Shown: positions 25,067 to 33,936 of the stretch, piece after piece
How the letters are laid out: every line of letters starts with the position of its first letter
Numbering within the stretch: position 1 is the first letter of the stretch
DNA from: Gammaproteobacteria bacterium
Lineage (GTDB): Bacteria > Pseudomonadota > Gammaproteobacteria > Ga0077536
Assembly (NCBI GenBank): GCA_024234975.1
Contig: JACKNH010000004.1
Location: 1 to 64,000 of the forward strand
Length of the DNA stretch: 64,000 nucleotides
Direction: 5' to 3'
The notes under the pieces: generated by a model
Database searches by the model: none
The model's input: only the letters and a program-made list of their open reading frames with translations
What the model was told of the DNA's origin: nothing
Program-made: the position numbers and the translations under genes

Positions 25067-26287
25067 ATGAAATCCCTGCAGAATCTGCGCATCGTGCTGG
25101 GCATCACCGGCGGCATTGCAGCCTACAAGAGCCCGGACCTGGTCCGCCGGTTGATGGAGCGCGGCGCCAGCGTGCGTGTGGTCATGACCACCAGCGCGAC
25201 CGCGTTCGTGGGTCCGCTCACCCTGCAGGCAGTATCCGGGCAACCCGTCGCGACCAATGTTCTGGCCATGGCCGACGGCAACGCGATGGGCCATATCGAA
25301 CTCGCCCGTTGGGCGGACCTTGTGCTGGTCGCCCCGGCCAGCGCGGATTTTCTCGCGCGGTTGCGTATGGGGCGGGCCGATGACCTGCTGGCGGCGGTCT
25401 GCCTGACCACGACCGCACCGATTGCGCTGGCGCCGGCGATGAATCAGCAGATGTGGCAGGCGCCGGCAACGGTGGAAAACTGCGTCGTACTGCGCGAACG
25501 GGGTATTCATATGATCGGGCCCGCCGCGGGCGCCCAGGCCTGCGGCGAAGTCGGGCCGGGACGTATGGAGGAACCGCTCGCAATAGTTGAACAAGTGGCG
25601 GAGATGTTCGCCAACCGTGCCCTTGCCGGCCGCAAGGTTCTGATCACCGCGGGCCCGACCCGCGAACCGATTGACCCCGTGCGCTACATCACCAACCGTA
25701 GTTCGGGCCGGATGGGGTACGCTCTGGCCGACGCGGCGCGTGACGCCGGCGCCGCCGTCACATTGATTTCAGGACCGGTGACGCTGACGCCGCCGGACCA
25801 GGTGGAATTGATTAGCGTGGAGACCGCGGCGCAGATGCATGAGGCCGTCATGTCGAAGGTGGTGGGACAGGATATTTTCATCGGTTGCGCAGCGGTCGCC
25901 GACTACACGCCAGCTGCGCCGGCGGCGCGCAAAATGAAAAAGTCGGAGGTTGACCTGGCGCTGACTCTCCAACCCACTGCGGATATACTGGCCGCGGTCG
26001 CGGGATCGGGAAATGGACTATTTACCGTTGGTTTCGCTGCGGAAACAGATAATCTTGCGCTGAACGCCCGAGCAAAGCTTCAGCGCAAGGCGCTGGATAT
26101 GATCGCGGCGAATCTCGTCGGCGGCCCTGACCGAGGGTTCGACAGCGCCGATAATGAACTGCACGTGTTCTGGGCCGATGGCGATCGTGTGCTGCCGCTG
26201 GCCAGCAAGTCGCGCCTGGCGCGCGAACTCGTGGCATTGATCGCCGAGCGTTACCAGGCGGCCCGTAGCGCAAACGTGGGGGATTGA
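25067..26287 (+). CDS. coaBC: Bifunctional phosphopantothenoylcysteine decarboxylase/phosphopantothenate-cysteine ligase
   Basis: Two consecutive steps of CoA synthesis in one 406-residue protein. The N-terminal CoaC half has VLGITGGIAAYKSPDLVRRL, the PAMNQQMW substrate clamp near residue 124 and ACGEVGPGRM with the active-site Cys. The C-terminal CoaB half begins KVLITAGPTREPIDPVRYITNRSSGRMGYA and contains AAVADYTP and GGPDRGF. Start at ATG 25067; a longer frame overlaps the radC promoter region. Its stop shares a base with the algC start, with no dut gene between. Confidence 0.96.
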   Translation: MKSLQNLRIVLGITGGIAAYKSPDLVRRLMERGASVRVVMTTSATAFVGPLTLQAVSGQPVATNVLAMADGNAMGHIELARWADLVLVAPASADFLARLRMGRADDLLAAVCLTTTAPIALAPAMNQQMWQAPATVENCVVLRERGIHMIGPAAGAQACGEVGPGRMEEPLAIVEQVAEMFANRALAGRKVLITAGPTREPIDPVRYITNRSSGRMGYALADAARDAGAAVTLISGPVTLTPPDQVELISVETAAQMHEAVMSKVVGQDIFIGCAAVADYTPAAPAARKMKKSEVDLALTLQPTADILAAVAGSGNGLFTVGFAAETDNLALNARAKLQRKALDMIAANLVGGPDRGFDSADNELHVFWADGDRVLPLASKSRLARELVALIAERYQAARSANVGD

Positions 26288-28812
26288 TGGAAAGCCCGGT
26301 CAAATCGCGACTATTGAAACGCGCCACGCAGCGCGCACTGATCATCTGGGGAGGGTTGGCGCTCGCCGTGGTGGTCGTCCTCGTCCTGGGCACCAGCTTT
26401 TACCAGGACTACTCCGTACGAAGTGCTGAGCAGGCTCGCCAACAGGCGTTGGCGAAAGCAGTCGATACCGGCCGCCAGCTGGGTGCCGTGATCACGCCCT
26501 ATCGAACGACACTGCAGCAATTGGCGTCGCTGCCACAGCTGCGGGAACTGATTGCAGCGGGCGACGCCGGCGGTCTGGAGTCGTTTTCAGCGGCACATAT
26601 TGCTGATTTTCCGGATGCCCTCGCGCTGCGCTATCTGCCTCCAGGTACCAACGATATCGACGCCGATGCATCGCCGCCGTTGACCTATGCGTCACTCGAT
26701 ATGCTCAGCAAGGCGCGCGTCAGCGGCGAAACCGCCGATGCCGAATTACATCTGGTGGGTAGCGACAACGCGCACATAGTGTTGGTGCAGCCGATCAAGG
26801 ACGATGCCGGTGATTACCTCGGCGCGCTACACCTGAGCATCGCGCCAACGCTGGTCAATCAGCTGCTGGCACGAGTGGATTCAGCGAAGTCCTATGTTGA
26901 AATCCGCCAACCCGTGCAGAGTGCGGCGCCGGTCGTATTGATCAAATCCGCAGGTATGGCCGGTGAAGGTGAGGCCGCACTGGCCGGTATTCCCGGTTCG
27001 CGATGGGTGCTTGCCATTCGGCCGTTGGCGCGTGGCAGTGCGGGCAGTGGTTTCGCGATTCCCCCGGCCGTGCTGGCGGGCGCCGCGGCGTTGGTGGTAC
27101 TGGCCGTCGGCGCTGTTCTGTGGCGGCGCCGTAGCACCGCTGGCGGCGGCGCGACGCTGGAAATCGAATACCAGGGGGCGATTCGCAGCATTCTGGATGG
27201 CGCCCACCCCGGACTGGAAAACCTGTTGCCAGGCGCCCAGGGCGCAAACCGTTTCATCGTCGATGAGCCATCCTTCGATATCACGGGCGGCAGCGAGCTG
27301 CAGGCGCAGGAATATGGGGATGCCGGCGTCGACCTCGATTTGACGGCGACGTTCGTGCAACCTGCGGCCGGCCCTGTTTCGCAACCCGAGGAAGGTATCG
27401 AAGTCAGCGAAGCCGAACCGCAGGATCTCGACGCGCTGGTGCCGGAGTCCATATTCCGCAGTTATGACATTCGCGGCATCGTCGGCTCGACGTTGACCGA
27501 TGCCGGCGTATTCGAATTGGGACAGGCGCTGGGCAGCATCGGTGGCGACCGTGGTCAGCAAGCATTCGTCGTCGGCCGCGACGGGCGCCATTCCTCGGCA
27601 TCACTGCAGGATTCACTGATTGCGGGTCTGCGCGCCAGCGGCAGAGACGTGCTCGATATCGGCCTGACCCCGACACCAGTGCTGTATTTCGCCACCCATC
27701 ACCTTGACGCACACAGCGGTGTGATGGTCACCGGCAGCCACAACCCGCCGGAATACAATGGTCTGAAGATCGTCATTGACGGTGAGACCTTGTCGGGCGA
27801 TGCCATCAAGGCGATTCGCGAGCGCGTGCTGGCACAGGACTACAGTACCGGGCACGGCAAGTTGCAGGATGTCGAGATTGTGCCGGAATACATCCGGCGG
27901 ATCAGCGAAGACATTCCAGTAACGCTTGGCAACCCGCTGACTGTCGTGGTCGATTGCGGCAACGGCGTGCCCGGGATCGTAGCGCCGCACATCCTGCGTG
28001 CGATTGGTCACGACGTCATCGAGCTGTTCTGCGAAGTCGACGGCAATTTCCCCAATCATCATCCCGATCCGAGTCAGCCAGAGAACCTCGCCAGCCTGAT
28101 CGAAGCGGTGCGCGCGGAAGGTGCTGATCTCGGACTGGCTTTCGATGGTGATGGCGACCGCCTGAGCGTCGTTGATGCCGAAGGTAATATCGTCTGGCCG
28201 GATCAACTGATGATTCTGTTCGCCCGCGATGTTCTGGGTCGCAGTCCGGGCGCCAAGGTTCTTTACGATGTGAAGTGCTCCGGTCGCCTGCCGCAGGCGA
28301 TCACCGCAGCCGGTGGTGAAGCCATCATGTCGCGGACCGGGCATTCACTGATCAAGGCAAAGCTGAAAGAGACCGGTGCGCTGCTGGCCGGCGAAATGAG
28401 CGGCCACCTGTTCTTCAATGATCGCTGGTATGGCTTTGATGATGCGCTGTATGCCGCGGCCCGCCTGTTGGAAATCCTGGTCAACGCAGATCGTGCGCCC
28501 ACCGAAGTGTTCGCCGAATTGCCGCACGGTATCTCGACACCAGAGATACGGATTCCGCTGCCTGAAACCGAACACCAGGCCGTGATGGATCAACTCATAG
28601 CGGCGGCTGGCTTTACAGATGCGACCATTTCCACCATCGATGGTCTGCGAGTTGATTTCGCCGATAGCTGGGGGTTGGTGCGGCCGTCGAACACGACGCC
28701 GTGCCTGACCGCGCGTTTCGAAGGCGATACCAGCCAGGCGCTGGCCGGTGTGCAAGCAAAGTTCCGAGAACTGCTGAAGACCGCCGCGCCCGGGGTGAAG
28801 ATTCCGTTCTGA
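26287..28812 (+). CDS. algC: Phosphomannomutase/phosphoglucomutase with long membrane-anchored N-terminus
   Basis: Interconverts hexose 1- and 6-phosphates for LPS and exopolysaccharide precursors. The C-terminal 455 residues are a full alpha-D-phosphohexomutase: FRSYDIRGIVG near 392, the phosphoserine loop VTGSHNPPEYNG near 482, the metal loop DGDGDRLSVVD near 620, and GEMSGHLFF for sugar binding. In front is a 385-residue extension with one membrane helix near residues 18-38, a periplasmic sensor-like domain, and a second helix near 258-280 before a linker. Pseudomonas AlgC genes show a similar long form. ATG 26287 overlaps coaBC. Confidence 0.93.
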   Translation: MESPVKSRLLKRATQRALIIWGGLALAVVVVLVLGTSFYQDYSVRSAEQARQQALAKAVDTGRQLGAVITPYRTTLQQLASLPQLRELIAAGDAGGLESFSAAHIADFPDALALRYLPPGTNDIDADASPPLTYASLDMLSKARVSGETADAELHLVGSDNAHIVLVQPIKDDAGDYLGALHLSIAPTLVNQLLARVDSAKSYVEIRQPVQSAAPVVLIKSAGMAGEGEAALAGIPGSRWVLAIRPLARGSAGSGFAIPPAVLAGAAALVVLAVGAVLWRRRSTAGGGATLEIEYQGAIRSILDGAHPGLENLLPGAQGANRFIVDEPSFDITGGSELQAQEYGDAGVDLDLTATFVQPAAGPVSQPEEGIEVSEAEPQDLDALVPESIFRSYDIRGIVGSTLTDAGVFELGQALGSIGGDRGQQAFVVGRDGRHSSASLQDSLIAGLRASGRDVLDIGLTPTPVLYFATHHLDAHSGVMVTGSHNPPEYNGLKIVIDGETLSGDAIKAIRERVLAQDYSTGHGKLQDVEIVPEYIRRISEDIPVTLGNPLTVVVDCGNGVPGIVAPHILRAIGHDVIELFCEVDGNFPNHHPDPSQPENLASLIEAVRAEGADLGLAFDGDGDRLSVVDAEGNIVWPDQLMILFARDVLGRSPGAKVLYDVKCSGRLPQAITAAGGEAIMSRTGHSLIKAKLKETGALLAGEMSGHLFFNDRWYGFDDALYAAARLLEILVNADRAPTEVFAELPHGISTPEIRIPLPETEHQAVMDQLIAAAGFTDATISTIDGLRVDFADSWGLVRPSNTTPCLTARFEGDTSQALAGVQAKFRELLKTAAPGVKIPF

Positions 28813-28856
28813 CGCCCGTCCACTTCGCAATGACTCGGATTTGTAATAACTGAACA

Positions 28857-29720
28857 ATGGAAACGTCCCAAGCCCAACAAATTGCCCGCGTATTGATCGA
28901 AGGGCTGCCCTACATCCGGCGTTATCAAGGCCGGACCATCGTCGTCAAATTCGGTGGCAACGCCATGAGTGACGATCTGGTCAGCAGCTTCGCGCGCGAC
29001 ATCGTGTTGATGAAGCTGGTCGGTTTCAATCCTGTTGTCGTCCACGGCGGCGGACCACAGATTACGGACATGCTGGGCAAACTTGGCATTGAAAGCCGTT
29101 TCGTCGACGGCATGCGGGTAACCGACAGTGCGACCATGGATGTGGTCGAGATGGTGCTGGGCGGGTTGATCAACAAGGACATCGTCAACCTCATCAACAG
29201 TCACGGCGGCAATGCCGTCGGGCTGACCGGCAAGGATGGCGGCTTTATAAAGGCGCGCAAACTCAAGCCGGCGCGAGGCGCAAAGGACAGCGACCTTGGT
29301 CAGGTTGGCGAAGTTGAAAGCGTCGACCCGAAGGTCATTCACTGGCTGATCCAGGGTGGTTTCATTCCGGTGATCGCGCCGATCGGCGTCGGTCCCGACG
29401 CGTTGGCATACAACATCAATGCAGATCTGGTCGCCGGCAAGGTCGCCTCCGCGCTGGGCGCCGAAAAGCTGATGTTGCTGACCAACGCAGCTGGCGTTCT
29501 GGACTCCGAGGGCAAGGTATTGACCGGTCTGTCGCCGGCACGGGTCGACGAACTGATTGAGCAAGGCGTTATTCATGGTGGAATGCTGCCGAAGATTGAT
29601 GCTGCACTGGAAGCGGTGCGCGCAGGCGTCAAACGCGCGCATATCGTCGATGGCCGGGTCGAACATGCCGTGCTGCTTGAATTGCTGACCGACAGCGGTG
29701 TCGGCACGTTGATCGAATAG
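28857..29720 (+). CDS. argB: Acetylglutamate kinase
   Basis: Second step of arginine synthesis: phosphorylation of N-acetylglutamate. The 287-residue protein has an N-terminal helix (ARVLIEGLPYIRRYQG) of the type found in arginine-sensitive hexameric kinases, then TIVVKFGGNAM with the catalytic Lys, VVHGGGPQI, VVEMVLGGLINKDIVNLIN, and NINADLVAGKVASAL. EQGVIHGGMLPKIDAALEAV is the C-terminal signature. Lies 44 bp after algC and 8 bp before slmA. Confidence 0.96.
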   Translation: METSQAQQIARVLIEGLPYIRRYQGRTIVVKFGGNAMSDDLVSSFARDIVLMKLVGFNPVVVHGGGPQITDMLGKLGIESRFVDGMRVTDSATMDVVEMVLGGLINKDIVNLINSHGGNAVGLTGKDGGFIKARKLKPARGAKDSDLGQVGEVESVDPKVIHWLIQGGFIPVIAPIGVGPDALAYNINADLVAGKVASALGAEKLMLLTNAAGVLDSEGKVLTGLSPARVDELIEQGVIHGGMLPKIDAALEAVRAGVKRAHIVDGRVEHAVLLELLTDSGVGTLIE

Positions 29721-29728
29721 CGCCGTCG

Positions 29729-30328
29729 ATGGCCCGTCGCGACGAAATCCTGCAGGTGCTGGCCAAGGAACTGGAATCCAACCCGGGTGAACGGATCACC
29801 ACCGCTGCGCTGGCGCGCGCCGTCGGCGTATCAGAAGCGGCACTGTATCGCCATTTCCCGAGCAAGGCCCGGATGTTCGAAGGTCTGATCGAATTCGCTG
29901 AACAATCGGTCTTCGGGTTGTTCAACCGGATCATCGAGGAAAATCGCGGCGCAGACCGGCGCTGCGAGCACATCGTATTGGTGCTGCTGAAATTCGCCGA
30001 GCGCAATCCCGGGATCGCGCGTCTGCTATGTGGTGATGTACTGACAGGCGAGCATGAACGCCTGCGCGCCCGCGTCAGCCAGTTCTTTGAACGCATTGAA
30101 ACGCAATTGCGGCAGGTGATCAGGGAAACGGCGTTGGAGCAGACCGGCGCCGCGCCGACCGCCAGCGCGTCCGCGGTGGCCAATATGCTGGCCGCCTATG
30201 CTACGGGCAGAATCGAACAGTTCGTCAGAAGTGAATTCAGGGCGCTGCCAACTGCGCACTGGGAGGAACAGTGGCCCCTGTTGTCGGCGGCGAGTTTTCG
30301 AATTCAGGGTTTGGCAGCAACCCCTTGA
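29729..30328 (+). CDS. slmA: Nucleoid occlusion factor SlmA
   Basis: TetR-fold DNA-binding protein that blocks FtsZ ring assembly over the nucleoid. The 199-residue protein starts with RRDEILQVLAKELES and a helix-turn-helix (ITTAALARAVGVSEAALYRHFPSK), followed by the SlmA-type MFEGLIEFAEQSVFGLFNRI and VLVLLKFAERNPGIARLLCGDVLTGE. The argB-slmA-pyrE setting is the classic context. Its 3' end overlaps a convergent gene by 92 bp. Confidence 0.93.
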   Translation: MARRDEILQVLAKELESNPGERITTAALARAVGVSEAALYRHFPSKARMFEGLIEFAEQSVFGLFNRIIEENRGADRRCEHIVLVLLKFAERNPGIARLLCGDVLTGEHERLRARVSQFFERIETQLRQVIRETALEQTGAAPTASASAVANMLAAYATGRIEQFVRSEFRALPTAHWEEQWPLLSAASFRIQGLAATP

Positions 30329-30944
30329 GTTCGCGGAAGCGGCGGATATCAGCGTTGTATTGAACCTTCACGGATTGCTGTTCAGCAATCTTGTTTTCAA
30401 TGAACGATTCGTTGTCGGCAATTTGTTCGCGAACGTTGTCGATGTTCGCGGTGATTTCCTCTGACGGCTGTTCACCACGGCGTTCGGAAGCGGCTGCGCG
30501 GGCGATCATTGCCCCGAGGTTGGCATGCAATTTCTCGATATGACTGCGGGTGACCCTGATCTGGCTGTCGATATTGGCGATCTGACCATCGCGGGCCAAC
30601 AGAATGTCGTCAACGCTGGCAAATGTTGCCAGTAACACGCGGTCGTTGGCTTCACGCCGGGCCTGTTCACGTTCCTGGGCGGCTATCTCGGCTGCCTGCT
30701 GGCGACGCGTTTCCAGTTCCTCGTTGGTCAGCGCCCGATTCTGGGTGCCGACGGTGATGCCACGCAGGTTTTTTTCCTCATAACCCTTCTGCGAGTACTC
30801 CGGCGGAACGACGTTGCCGCACTCACGGATGCCATCGCGGTTGGTCCAGCATTTGATCCGGTCCGCAGCAGTGACTGCCGGCGGCAGGGTGACCATGACC
30901 AATGCGAGAGTCGCTCCGAGTGCTGCGAGGCCCGTTTTAGCCAT
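30237..30944 (-). CDS. Exported coiled-coil protein, DUF4124-like N-terminus
   Basis: A 235-residue protein with a signal peptide (ALGATLALVMVTLPPAVTAA), a short IKCWTNRDGIRECGNVVPPEY segment resembling the DUF4124 fold, and then a long charged helical region (RRQQAAEIAAQEREQARREANDR, seen as Q/E/R/A-rich) that should form a coiled coil up to about residue 210. Its ATG follows AAGGAG. No function is known to me. The last 92 bp run antisense to the end of slmA, so the two converge without a terminator between them. Confidence 0.75.
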   Translation of the reverse strand: MAKTGLAALGATLALVMVTLPPAVTAADRIKCWTNRDGIRECGNVVPPEYSQKGYEEKNLRGITVGTQNRALTNEELETRRQQAAEIAAQEREQARREANDRVLLATFASVDDILLARDGQIANIDSQIRVTRSHIEKLHANLGAMIARAAASERRGEQPSEEITANIDNVREQIADNESFIENKIAEQQSVKVQYNADIRRFRELKGLLPNPEFENSPPTTGATVPPSAQLAAP

Positions 30945-31067
30945 ATTCGAACTCCTTCATCAGACTTTGATACCCCGGACGGGGCCACGAAACCCGTATC
31001 GCCGGCAATTATAGTGTCCGCATACAATAATTCCGGCTACCGTATCCGGAACGACAATTCGTCACAT

Positions 31068-31712
31068 TCATGCCACGCCGTATCTGGCGCGGTACTCGGC
31101 CACCGCCGGGCGGTGCACCGCAAACTGGTCGCTGCCGTCCAGGAATTCCATAATATCGGCAAGCGTGACGATGCTCTTGACCGGCATCGCGTAGCGGGAT
31201 TCGACTTCCTGTACTGCGGATTGTTCACCGGTACCCCGTTCCTGACGATCCACCGAAATCACGACGCCACAGGCTGTTGCCCCGGCCGCTTCGATAATCT
31301 TCACGGATTCCCCAACCGATGTTCCGGCCGAGATCACATCGTCGATGACCAACACCCGCCCCTCGAGAGGCGCGCCCATGGTCATGCCGCCTTCGCCATG
31401 GTCCTTCGCTTCCTTGCGGTTGAAGACGTAAGGCACGTCCAGATTGTGATTGCGCGCCAGCGCGATGGCGGTGGCGGAGCCGATGGGAATGCCCTTGTAG
31501 GCGGGACCAAACAGGCAATCAAACTGCAGCGCGCTGGCGATGATGGTCGCGGCATAGAATTCACCCAGCCTCATCAGGCAACGGCCGGTATTGAACAGGC
31601 CGGTGTTGAAGAAATAGGGGCTCTGGCGACCGGACTTGAGGGTGAACTCGCCGAAGCGCAAGACGTCATGTTCGAGTGCGAACTCGATGAACTCTCTGCG
31701 GTAGATTTCCAT
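31068..31712 (-). CDS. pyrE: Orotate phosphoribosyltransferase
   Basis: Fifth step of pyrimidine synthesis: orotate plus PRPP gives OMP. The 214-residue protein has FTLKSGRQSPYFFNTGLF near the N-terminus, FGPAYKGIPIGSA, YVFNRKEAKDHGEGG (flexible catalytic loop) and the PRPP motif VLVIDDVISAGTSVGES. Start at ATG 31712 by alignment with the family; a frame extending 53 codons further runs into exonuclease III and is rejected. Divergent from xthA with 49 bp between. Confidence 0.96.
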   Translation of the reverse strand: MEIYRREFIEFALEHDVLRFGEFTLKSGRQSPYFFNTGLFNTGRCLMRLGEFYAATIIASALQFDCLFGPAYKGIPIGSATAIALARNHNLDVPYVFNRKEAKDHGEGGMTMGAPLEGRVLVIDDVISAGTSVGESVKIIEAAGATACGVVISVDRQERGTGEQSAVQEVESRYAMPVKSIVTLADIMEFLDGSDQFAVHRPAVAEYRARYGVA

Positions 31713-31761
31713 CCCGCTATGATACGTTGAACTTTTTTGCCAAGGAAATCCGACTTCTGTC

Positions 31762-32550
31762 ATGCGTATCACCTCGATCAACACCAATGGCATCCGCTCG
31801 GCGCACAGCAAAGGCTTCTTCAACTGGTTGGCGCGAAGCGGCGCCGACATCGTCTGCGTGCAGGAAACCAAGGCCCAGATCCATCAGCTGATACCGGCCA
31901 TCCGTCAGCCACGGGGATGGCACAGCTATTTCATGGATGCGCAGAAGCCAGGCTACAGCGGCGTCGCCATCTACAGTCGCCATGAACCGGATGAAGTGAT
32001 TCATGGCATCGGCTGGGACGATTTCGATGCCGAGGGCCGCTATATCGAAGCCAGGTTCGGCAACCTCAGCGTAGTATCGCTGTACCTGCCGTCAGGGACC
32101 TCGGGCGAAATCCGGCAGGCGGTCAAATACGACTTCATGGCGCGCATGATTCCCTGGTTTCAGCAGCGAATGGCCAGTGGGCGCGAGTACGTAATGTGTG
32201 GCGACTGGAACATCGCCCATCAGAATATCGATTTGAAGAACTGGCGCTCGAATCAGAAGAATTCAGGGTTTCTGCCGGATGAGCGGGCGTGGCTGGACCG
32301 CTTGTTCGGTGAGATCGGCCTGGTGGATGCTTTCCGGGTTATCAATCAGGCGCCTGAGCAATACACCTGGTGGTCGAACCGCGGCCAGTCCTGGGACAAG
32401 AATGTCGGTTGGCGGATTGACTACCACATCGTGACGCCCGGCCTGCGCCAGTACGTGCGCGAAGCCAGCATCTACAAGCGCAAGCGCTTCTCCGACCATG
32501 CGCCGTTGACCATCGACTATGATTTCGAGCTGCCGACGTTTGCTGTCTGA
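31762..32550 (+). CDS. xthA: Exodeoxyribonuclease III
   Basis: AP endonuclease/3'-exonuclease of base-excision repair. The 262-residue EEP-family protein has the metal-binding residues in MRITSINTNGIRSA and VCVQETKAQ, the active-site YSGVAIYS, CGDWNIAHQNIDLKNWR and the C-terminal FSDHAPLTIDY. It is of the ExoA/XthA2 group that lies next to pyrE in Pseudomonas. Divergent from pyrE. Confidence 0.95.
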   Translation: MRITSINTNGIRSAHSKGFFNWLARSGADIVCVQETKAQIHQLIPAIRQPRGWHSYFMDAQKPGYSGVAIYSRHEPDEVIHGIGWDDFDAEGRYIEARFGNLSVVSLYLPSGTSGEIRQAVKYDFMARMIPWFQQRMASGREYVMCGDWNIAHQNIDLKNWRSNQKNSGFLPDERAWLDRLFGEIGLVDAFRVINQAPEQYTWWSNRGQSWDKNVGWRIDYHIVTPGLRQYVREASIYKRKRFSDHAPLTIDYDFELPTFAV

Positions 32551-32705
32551 ATGGCGGATTGCGCATTGCACAATCGGCCGGTGGCTGCCGGTGAATACCA
32601 CCGTACCGGGTGCGGCTGTTTGATATATCCTTGTCCGGGTTCCCCGATGGCGGACCACCGCCGCTGCGCTGTCCGCTCCACGCCAGAGGAAAGCGAGGTA
32701 TCCGT

Positions 32706-33164
32706 ATGAATGCCAGCCCCGTCCGCCTGTACCTGTCGCTGCTCGCCATTCTGCTCAGTGTCATGTTCAGCGTTGCCGGCCGGGCCGAACAGTCAGAGAC
32801 GTTCGGCGAATACACCGTGCATTACAACGCGATCACCACCAACTTCCTGGAGCCGACCGTCGCCCGCACCTATAACATTGTGCGCAGTCCAAGCCGCGCC
32901 ATGGTCAATATCACTGTTATGCGCAACACGGACGGGCCGGTCGGCGAGGCCGCACAGGCAGCGGTCGAAATTACCGCAATCAACCTCGCCAGGCAGGTGC
33001 GCACGGTGAACGTCCGCGAGTTGAATGACGGTGGCGGTATCTACTACATCGGCGACTTTCCATTCACCAATGAGGAAACGCTGGAATTCGTCGTCAAGGT
33101 CAAACCGGAAGGGCAGGAAAAGACCCATACGCTGAGTTTCCGCCAGCAGTTCTTCGTCGATTGA
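32706..33164 (+). CDS. DUF4426 exported protein
   Basis: A 152-residue protein with a signal peptide (YLSLLAILLSVMFSVAGRAEQ) and a beta-rich domain (FGEYTVHYNAITTNFLEPTVA, then YNIVRSPSRAMVNITVMR). This is the DUF4426 family, which is found beside metX-metW in Pseudomonas. Function unknown. Start at ATG 32706, after a GAGG site; the longer frame has no ribosome site and no signal peptide at its start. Confidence 0.8.
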   Translation: MNASPVRLYLSLLAILLSVMFSVAGRAEQSETFGEYTVHYNAITTNFLEPTVARTYNIVRSPSRAMVNITVMRNTDGPVGEAAQAAVEITAINLARQVRTVNVRELNDGGGIYYIGDFPFTNEETLEFVVKVKPEGQEKTHTLSFRQQFFVD

Positions 33165-33212
33165 TCCAGCCAGGATCACGTCACCCGTTCCGCCGGCTTC
33201 GCGTAACGCCGC

Positions 33213-33252
33213 ATGGATTCCGGCTCACCGCTGCGCGGTGTCCGGAATGACG
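33213..33252. repeat. REP-like palindromic repeat, copy 1
   Basis: Nested palindrome: outer arms ATTCCGG/CCGGAAT, inner arms CACCGC/GCGGTG around a TGC loop, flanked by GCATGG and GACGGG. It has the look of the dispersed 'GGATTCC...GGAATGAC' repeats found between genes in many proteobacteria. It lies in the 166-bp gap between the convergent DUF4426 and metW genes. A related copy is at 36948-36973. Confidence 0.6.
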
Positions 33253-33330
33253 GGAGGAAGTAGAGTGCGTCCCTGGCAGTTGGGGAACCGGGCGTGCGGA
33301 TACGTTGGGTCGTCGTGGAACGGTAGTAGC

Positions 33331-33936
33331 TCAGTAGCGAACGAGTTGCCTTACGCGGAACAGTGCGATCTCGCCGAACAGGCTGGGGCGTAAGCGCATC
33401 AACGCGCCGCGCTGGTGGGATGCATCAACCGCCGTGCGGTCGATGATGTCGAAGTTCTCCACCCGGCAGAGGTCCTCGAAATCCTTGATCGTGCACAAGT
33501 GCAGGTTCGGTGTTTCATACCAGCTCATCGGCAGGGCGCGTGTCGTCGGCATGCGGCCCAGCATGAATTGCAGGCGGGCGTGCCAGTGGCCCATGTTCGG
33601 AAACGTCACGATGCCTTCGCGACCGACGCGCAGCATGTCTTTCAATACGCGGGCCGGGAAGCGCATGGCCTGCAACGTCTGCGTCATCACAACATAATCG
33701 AACGAGTCCGCATCGAAGTCCGACAAGCCCTGGTCAAGGTCGGAGTGGATAACGTTGATGCCGCGCTTGATGCATTCAAGGATGTTGTGCGGTTCGATCT
33801 CGATACCGAAACCGGTCACACCGAGCGTTGACTGTAACTGTGCGAGTAACGCGCCGTCACCACAGCCCAGATCCAGCACCCGGCTGCCGGGTTTGATCCA
33901 TTCGGCAATCAACTTCTGATCCGGCCGCAGATTCAC
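33331..33936 (-). CDS. metW: Methionine biosynthesis protein MetW
   Basis: SAM-binding methyltransferase-fold protein required together with MetX for homoserine acylation in Pseudomonas-type methionine synthesis. The 201-residue protein has RVLDLGCGDGALLAQLQ near residue 19, DLDQGLSDFDADSFDYVVMTQTLQ and FPNMGHWHARLQFML, all MetW signatures. The GTG start overlaps the metX stop by 4 bp, so the two are coupled. Confidence 0.93.
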   Translation of the reverse strand: MNLRPDQKLIAEWIKPGSRVLDLGCGDGALLAQLQSTLGVTGFGIEIEPHNILECIKRGINVIHSDLDQGLSDFDADSFDYVVMTQTLQAMRFPARVLKDMLRVGREGIVTFPNMGHWHARLQFMLGRMPTTRALPMSWYETPNLHLCTIKDFEDLCRVENFDIIDRTAVDASHQRGALMRLRPSLFGEIALFRVRQLVRY

